64,000 nt of DNA from NCBI GenBank assembly GCA_023525715.1, contig CM042012.1, positions 115,669,298 through 115,733,297 of the forward strand. The letters are read 5' to 3'. The notes beneath the pieces are model-generated. The model was not told where the DNA came from and searched no databases. It saw only the letters and a program-made list of their open reading frames with translations. Positions within the stretch are counted from its first letter, which is position 1; every line of letters starts with the position of its first letter. The translations under genes were made by a program, and so were the position numbers. The DNA comes from Cichorium intybus (lineage: Eukaryota > Streptophyta > Magnoliopsida > Asterales > Asteraceae). Positions 19,010 through 31,395 of this stretch are shown here, piece after piece.

Positions 19010-20275
19010 CTGAACAAGAAGAAGGTAGTTTTAATTAGATGTAATAATAATAATCCTTATATTCACCCAAGAATAAATATAAGGCTAGGATCCTACAATA
19101 ACAATCTACAATACCGAAAAGGGATGCCGTAATCAATATTGTAAATTTTATAAGGTAGGCGAATGACGATTCAGCCAATTCCACTGCGGAAACATAATCA
19201 TATTATAATGGAATTCCTAGTATCTTTGAGATTTACCGAACTGTTCGATAACTTGTTTTAATCTCGGGAATGCCCCGCTGTTTGTGACTGGAATACCGAG
19301 GATCACAAACCGGGTGTGAATAACCATGCAAATTACTTGGTACTCTTGAAGTCAATTGTCATCTCTAGTTAACGTGCCGGTTAACCACACACGCTCCGTC
19401 AACAATGACAAAATCAAGGAACCCATTGCGACTCTTTGCGGACCCCAGTTGGCGTGCCGGTAAACCACACACGCTCCACCAACGTTCCACAAAGTGCAAT
19501 GTGTAATTTCATGGATTAGCACCAATTCACATTTTTAACCTAAAGTAACTAGATTGGGGTTTGCTTTAAGGTTCTAGTACTTTCAATTATAGCATTATAC
19601 TTTTAAGAGGCTTTAGCGGTTCTATCATACCCATTCAGCTAACGACACTCGACTGACCAGGAGAGCGGTGGGTAAGAGTAGATACCCATTAGACTAACAT
19701 TTTATAGTCAGTCGCCTTATACCCTCTTTATATGACAGTTTTGTGAATGGGGCTTACTAGCGGTAGACTAACCAATTTTCTTATACATATCAAAATAACT
19801 TTTAATTTTAAATACATATAAGATATATTTTAATCTCATTAAAATATTTTAGAATTAATTAAATTCTATTTTTCGCAAATTATACTAATTTTTTTGAAAA
19901 TTTTAATTAATTCTTTAAACTGATTTAATTGGTCTTTTAATTAATCAATTAATTAAACTAATTAAATCTAGGTTACAGATTACCAAATTAATCAAATTAA
20001 TTTATCTGTATTTGTTCATATGATTTTCGAGATTTACAAGCCAAAGAATAAGGGTTCAAGTTATTTTAGTTGATCTAGTTACCAAAAATAACAACACACA
20101 AATAAGGCAAGCAAATCAAGCAACCAAGGGGACCATTTAGGGCATGGCGGCTAGGGTTAGGAAACCCTAGCCAAGCCGTCGACTTCAAGGCCTCCAAGAG
20201 GTGAGTTTTCGCAAAAAACACCAAGGCTAAGATCATGCATGCAGTTCATAATCAAATCACAAGAAAACAGCCTAG
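19010..20275 (-). other. 5' leader of element C
   Basis: Untranslated region between primer site and gag. It is AT-rich near 19790-20010 and includes repeated CCACACACGCTCC motifs (19388, 19467). The equivalent region of element E (55270-56500) carries the same motif inverted. No ORF of note. Confidence 0.7.
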
Positions 20276-20287
20276 GCTCTGATACCA
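20276..20287 (-). other. primer-binding site (tRNA-iMet) of element C
   Basis: GCTCTGATACCA on the + strand is TGGTATCAGAGC on the element strand, 1 bp from the LTR. Confidence 0.9.
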
Positions 20288-20288
20288 C

Positions 20289-21058
20289 TGAAGGGTTTCT
20301 ATGCAATCACTGAACACAAAAATTCCTATGGTTCACATGCAACCCTAATATTGATCTATGTTTTCTTCTATGAAGATTAGAACTAAAAACCTAAAGGATA
20401 CAATTAATTCTAAATATGAATTAAAGAAAAAACCAACCTTTGATCTTATGATCCTTCAAGCAAGCAGCAAACAGATCCTGCCTCAAATGCAAGTCACATC
20501 CAAGCAAGGAGAAGACAATTCAGCAGAGTAAGGAAGAGAGACAGATGGCGTGAATATGGAGGTGCCAGGAGGTTCCTTTTATAGCCTCCTAGGGTTACAC
20601 CTGAAACCCTAAGGAGCCTCCAACTGGACAAGGCTTTTGCCCACTTGGACCAGGCTTACCAAAACCCTAATTAGGGTTTCGCCAAACCCTGGAGGAGCCT
20701 CCAGGGTGGCGCTATTTTGATCCCTGGTTTTTACCTGGCCAGTTATTCAACTATTGAATAATTGCCAACCAGTCCCTGCACCTTTAATTAATTAATTTAA
20801 TCACTAAATTAAATCCAATTAATTCTAGATTAAATCTTAATTAATTAATATAGATTCTAATTAATATATTATCACTTAAATATATTAATAAGACATCTAT
20901 ATATATTCCATTGATTTATTAATCCCTTAATAAATCACCCTTCCTCTCTACTGAACTGTACATCTGTTCCCCAGCTATGAGGGCAACCCAAATGGACTTT
21001 TGCTTTTATTCATAAGATATTACAATTATAAGTCATGGCTTAGACACCTAATCCAACA
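20289..21058 (-). repeat. 5' LTR of element C
   Basis: 770 bp. In element orientation it contains GGCTATAAAAGG (complement near 20577-20586), a TATA box. It ends at the near-duplicated target AGAGT. Confidence 0.92.
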
Positions 21059-21152
21059 AGAGTTCAGCACCGGTTTCTAGGAAGCTACAGTTGCTAAATT
21101 AATTACTGGTTAAATTGGTAATTATAGTCATAGACTTATCCAAGTGGAAGAC
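21059..21152 (+). other. end of element B 3' noncoding region and polypurine tract
   Basis: Resumes element B after the insertion of C. It ends with CCAAGTGGAAGAC immediately before the LTR, a copia polypurine tract. Confidence 0.75.
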
Positions 21153-21920
21153 TGTTGGATTAGGTGTCTATGCCATGACTAATAATTAGTATTTACCTAA
21201 TTAATAGTAGCATAGTCTATTTGGGTTGCCCTCATAGTAGGAAGTTTGGTAGAAAGTTCAGTAGAGAGAGATTGATTTATTATGTGATTAATAAATCAAT
21301 AGAAATTAAATATATGGTTTATTAATATATTAAAGTGATAATATATTAATTAGAAACTATATTAATTAATTAGAAATTAATCTGGAATTAATTTGGTGAT
21401 TAATTTAATTAATTAAAGGTGTAGGGACTGAAACTGTAATTATTCAATAGTTGAGTAAGTGGCAGTGTGAGTGAGTGTGATGACCAGCGAATTCTATATA
21501 TGGATATATATAGATTTTGATTTATATATATAAGAGATAATTATAGTTTGAATTGTTAAGATAAAGGCTTATCTTAATTTGAATTCAAAAATGTTTATCT
21601 CTTAAGGTTTATCTGATTATCTGCTGGAGGCTATAAATAGGGAGCCTCAGACCCTCATAACCTGCGATTTTAATACCCTGACTCTCTCTGGAATTCGACC
21701 TGCTCCTGCTCCCTGAGTGTGACTACATTTGAGGCAAGATCCATTTGTTGCTTTGCTTCCAAGAAACACTAAAAGGTTAGTTTTTCTGAATTTTATTCTT
21801 TAGTAATTTTTGTTGGCCTATTAGGAATTAGTTATATGTTCAATTAGAAGAAAACATAGATCCTCATACGTTGCATATGAACTTAGGTTTTTAGTTCATT
21901 GATTTGCAGAAAACCTTTCA
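21153..21920 (+). repeat. 3' LTR of element B
   Basis: 768 bp, TGTTGGATTAGG to ..CTTTCA. The TATA box CTATAAATAG is at 21631-21640. Inverted relative to, and homologous with, both LTRs of element C. Confidence 0.9.
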
Positions 21921-22787
21921 AAAAGAATGTTGGATTAGGTGATGGGAGTTTTCAATCGAACTCCAGTGAAAAGTTATGCCACGGTCAACACAAATGATTG
22001 CCAACTTTACCTTCCATACAACTCGAAAACCTTGTCATTTACTCAATTCAATGTCAAGAATAGAAAAGACGGTAATGATGCCTACCGAAGGCTTAAAATC
22101 AGATTCCATGCACACTTGATTCAAGAACCTCAAGTTGTGTGGAGTCTGAAAACGATTGTCAAATTAAACTCTATCGTCAAATCCAAACTTTTTTGAAAAT
22201 TGTCTACAAAACTTTACATACACCGTAACCAGAGGTGATGACAAAGAGGTATGTAAGTTCTCGGTTGCATACTTTCCGATTATGAGCCTACATGACTTTA
22301 TTGTCCTCATCAAACTTGTGCATGTAACGGACACGAAGGTCATTCCAGAGTTCCTTACATTTAACGCTGGAAAGCGACATGTTCTTGGGTTCTTGGTGAA
22401 CTACATTGCCCAAATGGAAAATTTTGACTCAATTATAGCAAAGAAACTCAATAAGTCGTTGAGTCCCCTTGATAACACAGTAGATGGAATTGAATTGTAT
22501 AATGATGGACAAATCGTCAAAGATCCATGGGGGTAGTCTACTTGAGAAAGATAGCCGGAAACGGTCCAGTAGTTAAATTTTTTAATGTGGACTTCAAATG
22601 TAAATTCCCTACTGACTTTTTGCAAAGTATCATGGTTTGGATCGCTACATGCAAGTGGAATGGGTTGCAAATACAAATGAGCTTAAAGATCATCTTAATT
22701 GGTGGATTTCTGTAAGGGATACTCTTCTGGATGTCCTTCTCTTATGTTGACTTCAACATTTTGAGCTCTCCAGCACAAATGGGAGAT
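21921..22787 (+). other. unrecognised segment, possibly internal region of another LTR element
   Basis: Contains open frames of 85 and 84 codons (21939-22196, 22282-22536) with no motif I recognise. It ends in ACAAATGGGAGAT, a copia-like polypurine tract, just before a TGTTAGG LTR start. It may be the 3' internal part of a different LTR retroelement truncated by element B. Confidence 0.4.
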
Positions 22788-23505
22788 TGTTAGGTTGAAT
22801 AATGTTGTGCCGAAGTGGATGTTGTGAAGATTGCCGAAATCTCCAATCAACCAGAGACTCATTCTAATGCGACAAAGGGTTTACTGATCCAAAGGGAATA
22901 TTTGTGTATGAATGAGATCTAGGATATCCTACTCCTAACATGCTGCACATGTTAGTTAGAGCAATCAATGACGTTTTATGCGGGTCTAGTTGTCTCATTG
23001 TAATTGTACGATAATTACATCGCCTCTTTCGTGTATAAATATGAGGCGTGTGCTAGGATTTAGGAATAAATTACACATGGTCTGTATTCATTGTTCTTAT
23101 TAGCCTGCTCTTTAATTTCGTAAATTTGAGTACTCTATGTGTTCTTAAACCCTTAATCATACGACTCAATGAATTCGTGATTATCCATTGTCGTGTGATG
23201 ACTAATTTATTATCTGTTAGCTATTTGCTTCATTCAATCGTTACTTTATAATTCCTCCTCTTCATTGCTTTCAATTTGTATGTGTTGTTGATATTCAGTG
23301 ATCATTACAAATACATTCGAATATAAGACATCTGCGCTATTATTTGTACAACGAGAGTATGTGATTCTGAATATATATGTTTATCTATACATAACAACAA
23401 AGAACGTAGCATATAAGGTGTACAACCCACACTATTGACTCTCATCTCTGGCGAGTGCAAGTCAGCACGACTAATTAAGCAAATGACGAAGAGCAAGATC
23501 CAACA
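22788..23505 (+). repeat. probable 3' LTR of a third LTR-element family
   Basis: 718 bp bounded by TGTTAGG and CCAACA (TG..CA with short inverted ends), directly after a polypurine tract. A TATA box TATAAATA is at 23034-23041. No second copy in the window. Confidence 0.6.
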
Positions 23506-23640
23506 ATTAGTATGTTTTTTTTTATTGAACTTCGTACAAATTTTCCATAAAAAATTAGTTTTTTGATTTCTATTCTATTTGAATGTGTTTGCATGAAATT
23601 TAAATGTTTCTATTAGATTTTTAAGTGTATCACAATGTTT

Positions 23641-23928
23641 TGTTTTGTTTTTTTTTTGTTTTTTTTTTGATAATCGAGGACCCCACCCGACCCATCCTTT
23701 GGATGACCATGATGAAGCAACCTCGGGGCCCACGCACACCTGGCAGCAGGGTGGTCCGAGTCAATCACCTACGGGGGTAGAGAGGTGGCCAGTGACCATG
23801 CATCTCCTGATTGAAACCTAACACTCCCTATGGGGAAAGAGAGGGAGTGAGATTAGAACTTGGAACCTCTTTATGGGGAAAGAGAAAGAGTCCAAAGCCT
23901 TATCCACTAGGCCATCAGGATGATGGTT
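23641..23928 (-). mobile_element. tRNA-derived SINE with 11-bp target duplication
   Basis: The reverse strand starts near 23928 with a box A-like TGGCCTAGTGGATAAGG, then a box B-like GTTCTAATCTC about 45 bp on, and ends in an A-rich tail (T-rich on the + strand from 23641). TCACAATGTTT flanks it at 23630-23640 and 23929-23939. Size, polarity and target duplication fit a plant SINE spread by LINE machinery. It sits beside a CACTA end. Confidence 0.85.
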
Positions 23929-23939
23929 TCACAATGTTT

Positions 23940-24130
23940 GTGTCCCATCAATAGAGGTTTATTTAAAATCACAAACTAAAATAGTAGAGGATCCCCATTA
24001 CATTTCGTCGTAAAAGAGCAAAGCTGTCGTTGCAAACGATGGAACCTAACTGATGACATCTCCCCAATGAAATGTCGTCACCACATACTGTGACGACATG
24101 TTGACTTCCCCTACGACATTTCTTGTAGTG
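23940..24130. mobile_element. terminal fragment of a CACTA transposon
   Basis: Ends in TTTCTTGTAGTG (24119-24130), the inverted CACTA terminus. It is preceded by repeated subterminal motifs built on ACGACA/TGTCGT (around 24007, 24075, 24092, 24112). The other end is not visible, so it is truncated. Confidence 0.75.
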
Positions 24131-25979
24131 ATAAAACTTTTGAAATTGTGATTCCGTTTTCCATTTACTGAATTCTCAGACATCTTTCCAAAGACTCCTC
24201 TTTTGTTTTTCTTTTTTCTTTATCAATTTGAAGTTGGTCCCATAGATGTGACAAGGAGGAATAGTTGCCGCACCACCACCTGGTCCATGATGAAGTGTTC
24301 CGTGGATGCAACTGAGACTAAAAGACTTGTCTTTGAAGATGTGAAGAATCTCAGAACACTTGTGGGAACTCAACCCAGTTTTACTTCTCCAACCAATCAC
24401 CCACAGATGGTCCTTATCAATCAGACCCCACCATCCAACATTCTCACCCTCCGACATTCTCACTCTCTTTATCTATAATCATCCCCTTCTTCTTTATTGT
24501 ATAAAGCCATAAAAATGGCACTTTCTTCAAAGTGGATTGCTACCTTTATACAACACTAGCAGTTTTGCAATTAAAACCGGCCTTTAATATCTTGATTTGA
24601 TATCACCCAGGTGAAACTTTCCTCTGTACATCCATTATCACCACTCCAAGTGGCGGACCAACTAATCGATTAATTACCAGTCACACCTTAACAAGAAAGA
24701 AAGGCAGAAAACAAATTTGAGATTAAGATAAGTCTAATCCAACAGCTACTTGGAGGGGTGCTGTAAATATCTTAATGTTTGTCTTTTTTTGGTAAAATAA
24801 GGATAAAAAGGATATGGTACCAGTGGCTTTTGTTGGAATCTTACCTAATGCGAACACTCCCGAGTCCACTCATGTTGTTGGAATAAATTTAATAAAAGCA
24901 ATTTAAGCATCATGAGTTAGAGTTATAAACCAGGTACCCATTAACAATGACAAAGTAACCAAAATTTGTGATAAGGAGTTGAGCCTTCGTAAAAAGGAAA
25001 TCGTTAGATCTATTTTAGGACATATGGAAACGATATCATTGCATTTATTTTGGAAAGAAATGAGTACTCTCTCTTATTATTTTAAAGACAAAATACAAAA
25101 AACACTTACACTTTTTATCCAAATAAAAAACATTTTCGGAAATTAGGGCAACACACAAAAAAACATAGAAAAGTGATATTAATTTCCACTTCATCCTATG
25201 GATGATGTACAACACACTTGCAGCTATCGTACAAGTCAGTAAAACATATATTAAACATTGAACTATTAAATTTTATTAATTAGAATGAACTATTATTTAT
25301 GATAAAAATAAAGGAAACAATAGTTTAATGACTAAATTGATAAGACCATGAAGATACATTGTGCTCTTTTGTAATTTTATCATTTTTCAAACCTGGTAAC
25401 CGGAAGCTAGCCTTTAAACTGGCTACAAAAAGATAAATTTAATTTCAAAAAATAGCTAAGTGGCTGGATACATAAAATAGTGAAATAACAGGTGTTTTTT
25501 CTTAATTTGCCTTTGTTATAACAACCTTAAGGTTATCAGACCTCTTAACATGGAATACTACACATGCATGCTTACATGTTTCTACGTTCTTAACAAATTA
25601 TATATGGTGGGACTTCCTATGTATATGAGGTTTATGTTTATATTCTCATAGCAAATACGAGAAATATATATTAGTTCAAATCCTATTTAATTTCCTGTGC
25701 AGATTCAAAAAACGCTGACCTAACTGTACATGGAATGCTACTGAAGATGCAGGACTGTTGCAGATGCTTTCACTCCTAAAAAATCATGAAAATAGTAAGA
25801 AGTCAAGAAAATGAAAATCATGTTGTCATTGTTGTTGTTGACGATGATGATATTATTGTATGATAGTAATCAAGAAGATGGAATACATGATTGTTTTCTT
25901 GACTCTTCAATCAAAATAATGGCAGATGCTCATTTAAAATAAAAATTATTAAATTGGAAAGGTCTGTTGGTTGTCAATT
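24131..25979. other. intergenic; relic downstream flank of a lost zinc-finger copy
   Basis: 24480-24860 resembles the region after the first zinc-finger gene (29280-29590). Shared patches include a stretch around AGTGGAT..TTTATAC, a TTGATTTGATAT..CACCCAG / TTGAATTGATAT..GCCCAG patch and GGTAC-AGTGGCTTT. No zinc-finger coding sequence is found upstream of it. 24861-25979 is AT-rich with nothing I recognise. Confidence 0.45.
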
Positions 25980-26170
25980 CTATACATTTATTTCAGTTTA
26001 CTGTTAAGAGAACCATGTAAAGTTGGTGCTTCAAGTAGGATGGACAAAATGCACTAAAATATAAGAAATTGTGGGAATACAAGGGCTTGAAAGGAGCTAT
26101 GGTACTGTCTCCTCAATTGCATTAAACATCATTTGGTGGGGACATAAAAGAGATGTGATCAAACTATTAT
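25980..26170 (+). promoter_or_regulatory. upstream block shared by both zinc-finger genes
   Basis: Resembles 46730-46920 over about 190 bp, including GAGAACCATGTAAAGTTG, a run around AAAATGCACTAAA, GCTTGAAAGGAGC and a GGTGGGGACAT / GGTAGGGACAT end. Being retained in both copies while the neighbourhood diverged suggests promoter or enhancer function. Here it is separated from its gene by two MITEs. Confidence 0.55.
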
Positions 26171-26456
26171 GTGTGTGTAAGAAAGACTTTGTCATTCACG
26201 AACAAAGCTACACGAAATTTTGACTAACTAAACATTAAAATCTTAAATAAACCCTTTTTATGTGGGTGAGTGTGTATGTGTATGTGGGTTGACCTTCTCA
26301 TACGTTTGTCTCATTTTTTTGGCACACCTTGATAATATATAAAAGGAATAAAAATAATCAAAATGTTAAAAATTCATCATTAATAATATTCAATAATTAA
26401 CCTCAAAATTGATTATTAAATATTTAATAACAAAAATATCTTATTATTAATTATTA

Positions 26457-26710
26457 CTCCATCCGTCCCAAAATTATTGTCCACATTTGACTTTTTTAGT
26501 CTTTCATCTTCAACTTTGTCGTTAAATAATTCCGTTTGTATTCTATTATTTTTAATGAAAATTATACCAATAGAAAAACATTTTAAAAACTATCCGTTTA
26601 TATATTTTTTGTCAAATACTATATAACAAAAACATAGATATTCGTGGTCAAAGTTAAAGTAAAAAAACTTTGACTTTTCAAAGTGGACAATAATTTTGGG
26701 ACGGAGGAAG
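26457..26710. mobile_element. Stowaway-like MITE (Tc1/mariner)
   Basis: 254 bp with terminal inverted repeats CTCCATCCGTCCCAAAATTA... and ...TAATTTTGGGACGGAGGAAG, flanked by TA on both sides (26455-26456, 26711-26712). No coding capacity. Confidence 0.88.
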
Positions 26711-26837
26711 TATATAAATTGAGATTACCGAATTTCATTGCAAATTGAACTGATCCATCGCGGTCAATTGGATTGTAAGAAAAGGGTAGATGTAGATTAC
26801 GCCATTGGGCAAATGCAAATACAAACATTAAAACTAA

Positions 26838-28011
<1,174 letters not shown>

Positions 28012-28020
28012 TAAAACTAA

Positions 28021-28508
28021 AACCAACATGTTTGACGACTAATTCCACATGTTAATTTGTCCATTTGGATGGAATATCTTTGGTATATATACTCATCTTA
28101 ATAAGTTCTTTCGTTCTTTGATCAATTTTTCAGATTCAAAAACGAAATAATTTTACATGAATATTGTAACTGGACATCATGTGTTTGTCTAAAATTGGAA
28201 GTTGTTTTTCGATTGGATTATCCTCGAGTAGATTTGGTGATACGTGCAATTAATGGTCGATATACTATTTACGGACAACATCCAACACACTCCAGTTCTG
28301 TCATGTCATCCAAGTTACTGAAAATTACCGTATTCATAAATGAATCCACAACAGATACTAATATCACGCCTCCAATCTTGATATTCGTTTTTGAGCAAAT
28401 TTTTGATATATTAAAGTAAGCCATATATAATTGAAAATAATGGGGTCACATTTCATTTTGTCAAAGTCAAGGGGCCCTACCTCCAACCTTGGGTGCATTC
28501 AATCTCTT
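28021..28508. other. intergenic upstream of zinc-finger gene 1
   Basis: AT-rich. No gene recognised. Its last 70 bp resemble the corresponding sequence before gene 2. Confidence 0.5.
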
Positions 28509-28510
28509 CC

Positions 28511-28517
28511 TTATATA
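28511..28517 (+). promoter_or_regulatory. TATA box of zinc-finger gene 1
   Basis: TTATATA in CCTTATATAGCTTCTTTCTC, about 100 bp before the ATG. The block is conserved before gene 2 (near 47017), where the TATA is weaker (AATATAGCTTC). Confidence 0.6.
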
Positions 28518-28614
28518 GCTTCTTTCTCATATATACCGTTCCTCTCCCGTCCAAGGCCGAACTCATCCCCTATATCTTGAAAACATATTTAATTACCAAA
28601 ATATAGGCATTTTT

Positions 28615-29100
28615 ATGAATACCAGGGAAGATAGAGGTGAAGAGAACCCAGGATGGCTTAATCTTAGCCTAGGACAAAATCTAGGAGAGACTTGTTCACA
28701 ATCAAAAGCAACCTCCTCGAAGTTATATGCATGCAACTTCTGTAGGAGGAAGTTTTACAGTTCACAAGCATTAGGTGGTCATCAAAATGCTCACAGGAGG
28801 GAGAGAGATACAACGAGAAGATATCAGGCACCAAAGATGGTGAATTTACCGATGAGTCCCTTAGAGAAGCCATCGTTTGGGGTGCAGGCTCACTCATCTG
28901 TGCACACACCAAACAGAAATGGTCAACCAGCTGTAGCAAGGTTTAGTAACCATAGTGCAAGGCATGGAGCGGTCTTGGTGCATCACTACGCTGTGGAGGA
29001 TCCAGTGGACGTGAAGTGGCCTGGAGGTGTTTACTTAGATCCACAGCCAGGTTGTAAACCGTCAGATCAAGACATCCTAGACTTGAATCTAAGGCTGTAA
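28615..29100 (+). CDS. single C2H2 zinc-finger protein with EAR motif (copy 1)
   Basis: 161 aa, no intron, start at the first ATG after the TATA box. One plant Q-type finger has C40, C43, H56 and H60 with the QALGGH signature, followed by a basic R/K-rich stretch. The last eight residues, ILDLNLRL, form an LxLxL (EAR) repression motif, and an N-terminal LNLSL (15-19) is a second such motif. The family holds nuclear DNA-binding repressors of development and stress or hormone responses (SUPERMAN/ZFP1-4/7 group). I cannot name the ortholog. Copy 2 at 47110 shares the finger, both ends and the upstream block. The frame is fully open, so it is probably functional. Confidence 0.9.
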   Translation: MNTREDRGEENPGWLNLSLGQNLGETCSQSKATSSKLYACNFCRRKFYSSQALGGHQNAHRRERDTTRRYQAPKMVNLPMSPLEKPSFGVQAHSSVHTPNRNGQPAVARFSNHSARHGAVLVHHYAVEDPVDVKWPGGVYLDPQPGCKPSDQDILDLNLRL

Positions 29101-29801
29101 TTTGGTGCATGTAGTTGGTCCTCAATGTTAAATTCAAAACCTATGGTTTACTCTCTCTCTCTCAAATATTTCTATTTCTCCACTTAATCACCTAAAATCA
29201 TGCACAATGTTCATCGATGGTCCTAATCACTAGCGAAGAGAGCAAATGATTATAAGCCACATGTGTCACTTGGGAAGATTCTCCTTTTCTACACTACCGT
29301 TGCTTTCTGGTATAAGAACCCCATAATGATAGTTTATTCAGAGTGGATCGATAACTTTTATACCGTGTCTGGTGGGATGCTGGAATCACAAGGTGAATCA
29401 ACACCCACCTTTAGTCTTTTGAATTGATATTGCCCAGTTGAGCGCTTGTTGTACAAACTCATCCAATCAATTATGTATTCTAATGTCTTGCCGCATATTT
29501 AAATACGAAATGGTGCGACTATTGTCATCTACTTGGCTTAAAATTTTCTTATAGAAATAGGATAAGGTACAAGTGGCTTTCGGTGGACTCATATTGTATA
29601 TACACATGACACATCATCCAGTTGTGCACAATATACCTTATTTCTAAAGCAACGCACTAGATTGGCTTGCTATTTGTATTACTATACAAAATCTAGCAAA
29701 CAACAAAAAATAGAAATAACAACAACTTCACTCGACTCAACTAATTTAGTCAAGCTTTTCTTTTGAAAACGTTAAAAACACTAGCTAAAATAAAAATATA
29801 T
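29101..29801. other. downstream region of zinc-finger gene 1
   Basis: Contains the 3' flank. 29280-29590 is related to 24480-24860. A (CT)n run lies at about 29153-29164. No gene recognised. Confidence 0.5.
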
Positions 29802-29820
29802 CACTACAAGAAACGCTGGC

Positions 29821-29932
29821 AATACCGGCGACGCCATTAGCGGCAACAGCCGGTATTACCGGCGATCCAGAGAACACGCGTCTCTGGTTGCCGGTAATAC
29901 CGGCTGTCGCCGCTACTGGCGTCGCCGGTATT
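29821..29932. repeat. subterminal hairpin of the CACTA element
   Basis: Arms 29821-29873 and 29881-29932 are near-perfect inverted repeats around a 7-bp loop (ACACGCG). They are made of ATACCGGCGACG-like units, which are also the presumed transposase binding sites. Confidence 0.85.
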
Positions 29933-30190
29933 ACCAGGTCAGCGATCCGTGTGCTTCTCAATCTCAGCCGTACGTGAATTCCTTGATCCAACGGTGAAAA
30001 AAGAAGCGGGAATATTTCCCTCCAAACGCGTCGCCGGTAAAGCCTCAGAGGTCGCCGCTATTATATTGCCTGTCACGCGGATCGCCATCATCACCGTCCA
30101 TTGCCTTCTGATCTAACGGACCAGGAGGAAAGCGGCTTTCTTTAGTGTCGCCGCTATTGGTTTGTCGCCCCTAAAACCCTAGAAGTTGCC

Positions 30191-30620
30191 GCTAAAGGGT
30201 TGCGAACAGAGACAAAAACAATCGCTGAACTCATTCGGCTATTACGCAAAAAAAAAAAAAAAAACCATCTCCATTTTCTCTCGAACTCTCCGGCGATTGA
30301 GCTCTGTTTTCCGACCAAAGCCACCTCAAAACATCCTCCGGTGCACTCTTTCACTTCTACCTCACTTCTACCGGCGATTGCTTCTTTTTTCCGGCGATTT
30401 GAGGTTGTTTCCGGTGATTGCTTCTCTTTTCCGGTGAGATTTATCTTCTATTGTGTAAATTTTTTGATTACCAACTTATATTGTGTTAAAGTTTGATTTT
30501 TAACTAAGTATTTATCATGTTAGAACCACCACCACCACCACCAAGACCACCACCGCGAGACTGCCGGAAAAAACGCCGCCACCGACCGGAAAAACGCCGC
30601 CACCACCAGAAACAACATCT
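30191..30620 (+). other. CACTA 5' region with A-run and CCACCA/CGCCGCC tracts
   Basis: An A-rich run at about 30247-30264 and CCACCACCACC and CGCCGCCACC repeats at 30520-30610. It is probably promoter and 5' UTR. Short frames here show no recognisable domain. Confidence 0.45.
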
Positions 30621-31395
30621 AAAACCCTAAGTATGTGTTCTTGAATTTTGCAATTTTGTTAAAGTCTTGATATGTTAAGTTCTTAATGTGTTAAGTTCTT
30701 GAAAAATGACTTATTATAAGCTCTTAATTGTTATTAAAAAATGTTTAATGGTTTTGATATGTTTTGGAAGTGATGGTGTTAAGTTCTTAATATGTGAAGA
30801 ACTTAATTTTTAAGTGATTAATGAATAAGTGCTTAACATAATAATGATTTTGAAAAAATATAATATGTTTGGAAAATGATTTGGAAATTGTAATATGTTT
30901 GGAAAATGATTTAGAAAATATACCAATGATTTGGAAAATGTATAATGTGATGGTGTTAAGTTCTTAATGTGTTAAGTACTTAATTTTTAAGTGTTTAATT
31001 ATTAAGTGCTTAATTTGAAAAATGATTTGGAAAATATAATATGTTTGGAAATGTTTTTGATAAGTGCTTAATTTTTAAAAACTTAATTATTAAGAACTTA
31101 ATGCTTTTGTTAAAAACTTAATTATTAAATACTTAATTATTAATTATTTGATTTGTTATATGTTTTGTCAATGGTCATTGCAAATGTAACGTTTAGATCG
31201 TTTTAAATATAACATTTAAATCGTAATTCTAAAAAATGTAATGTTTAAATCGTAAATTAAAAAAATATATAATGTTTAAATCGTAAACTTAATTATTAAT
31301 TACTTAATTATATAGATTTTTTAAATCATTTTAAATATAACATCTAAATCGTAAATTATAAAAAATAAAGTTATATGTTAATGTAACGTTTTAAT
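30621..31395. other. AT-rich low-complexity region of the CACTA element
   Basis: Degenerate repeats of TTAAGTTCTTAATGTG, AATGATTTGGAAAAT and TTTAAATCGTAA. No coding sequence. Confidence 0.6.

Larger units (their letters stand above)
13399..21058 (-). mobile_element. near-complete Ty1/copia element C, inserted in B in opposite orientation
   Basis: 7660 bp with LTRs of 771 and 770 bp, Met primer site, leader, gag, pol and polypurine tract, all on the minus strand. By eye the LTRs differ at about 15 sites (about 2%), so it is older than the Athila-type insertion. Flanks are AGAGA and AGAGT, a 4-of-5 match to a target duplication. The gag-pol frame from 19009 to 14978 is collinear, with only two in-frame stops. 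Lineage tentatively Tork/TAR-like. Confidence 0.92.
4812..21920 (+). mobile_element. Ty1/copia element B, 5'-truncated and twice interrupted
   Basis: Pieces on the + strand: RT 4812-5481, RNase H 12053-12627, 3' noncoding 12628-13398 and 21059-21152, and 3' LTR 21153-21920. The gaps are filled by the Athila-type element (5482-12047, plus the duplicated GGCAC target) and by copia element C (13399-21058). Everything 5' of the RT, including LTR, gag, protease and integrase, is replaced by gypsy element A. Same family as C, the solo LTR at 37987 and E. Confidence 0.88.

Noticed and set aside
23641..23928. Functional tRNA gene
   Set aside because: Only boxes A and B are tRNA-like. There is no cloverleaf, and the A-rich tail and target duplication identify a SINE.
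24203..24478. 91-codon frame beside the CACTA end as a gene
   Set aside because: No motif, no counterpart near either zinc-finger gene, and weak codon pattern.
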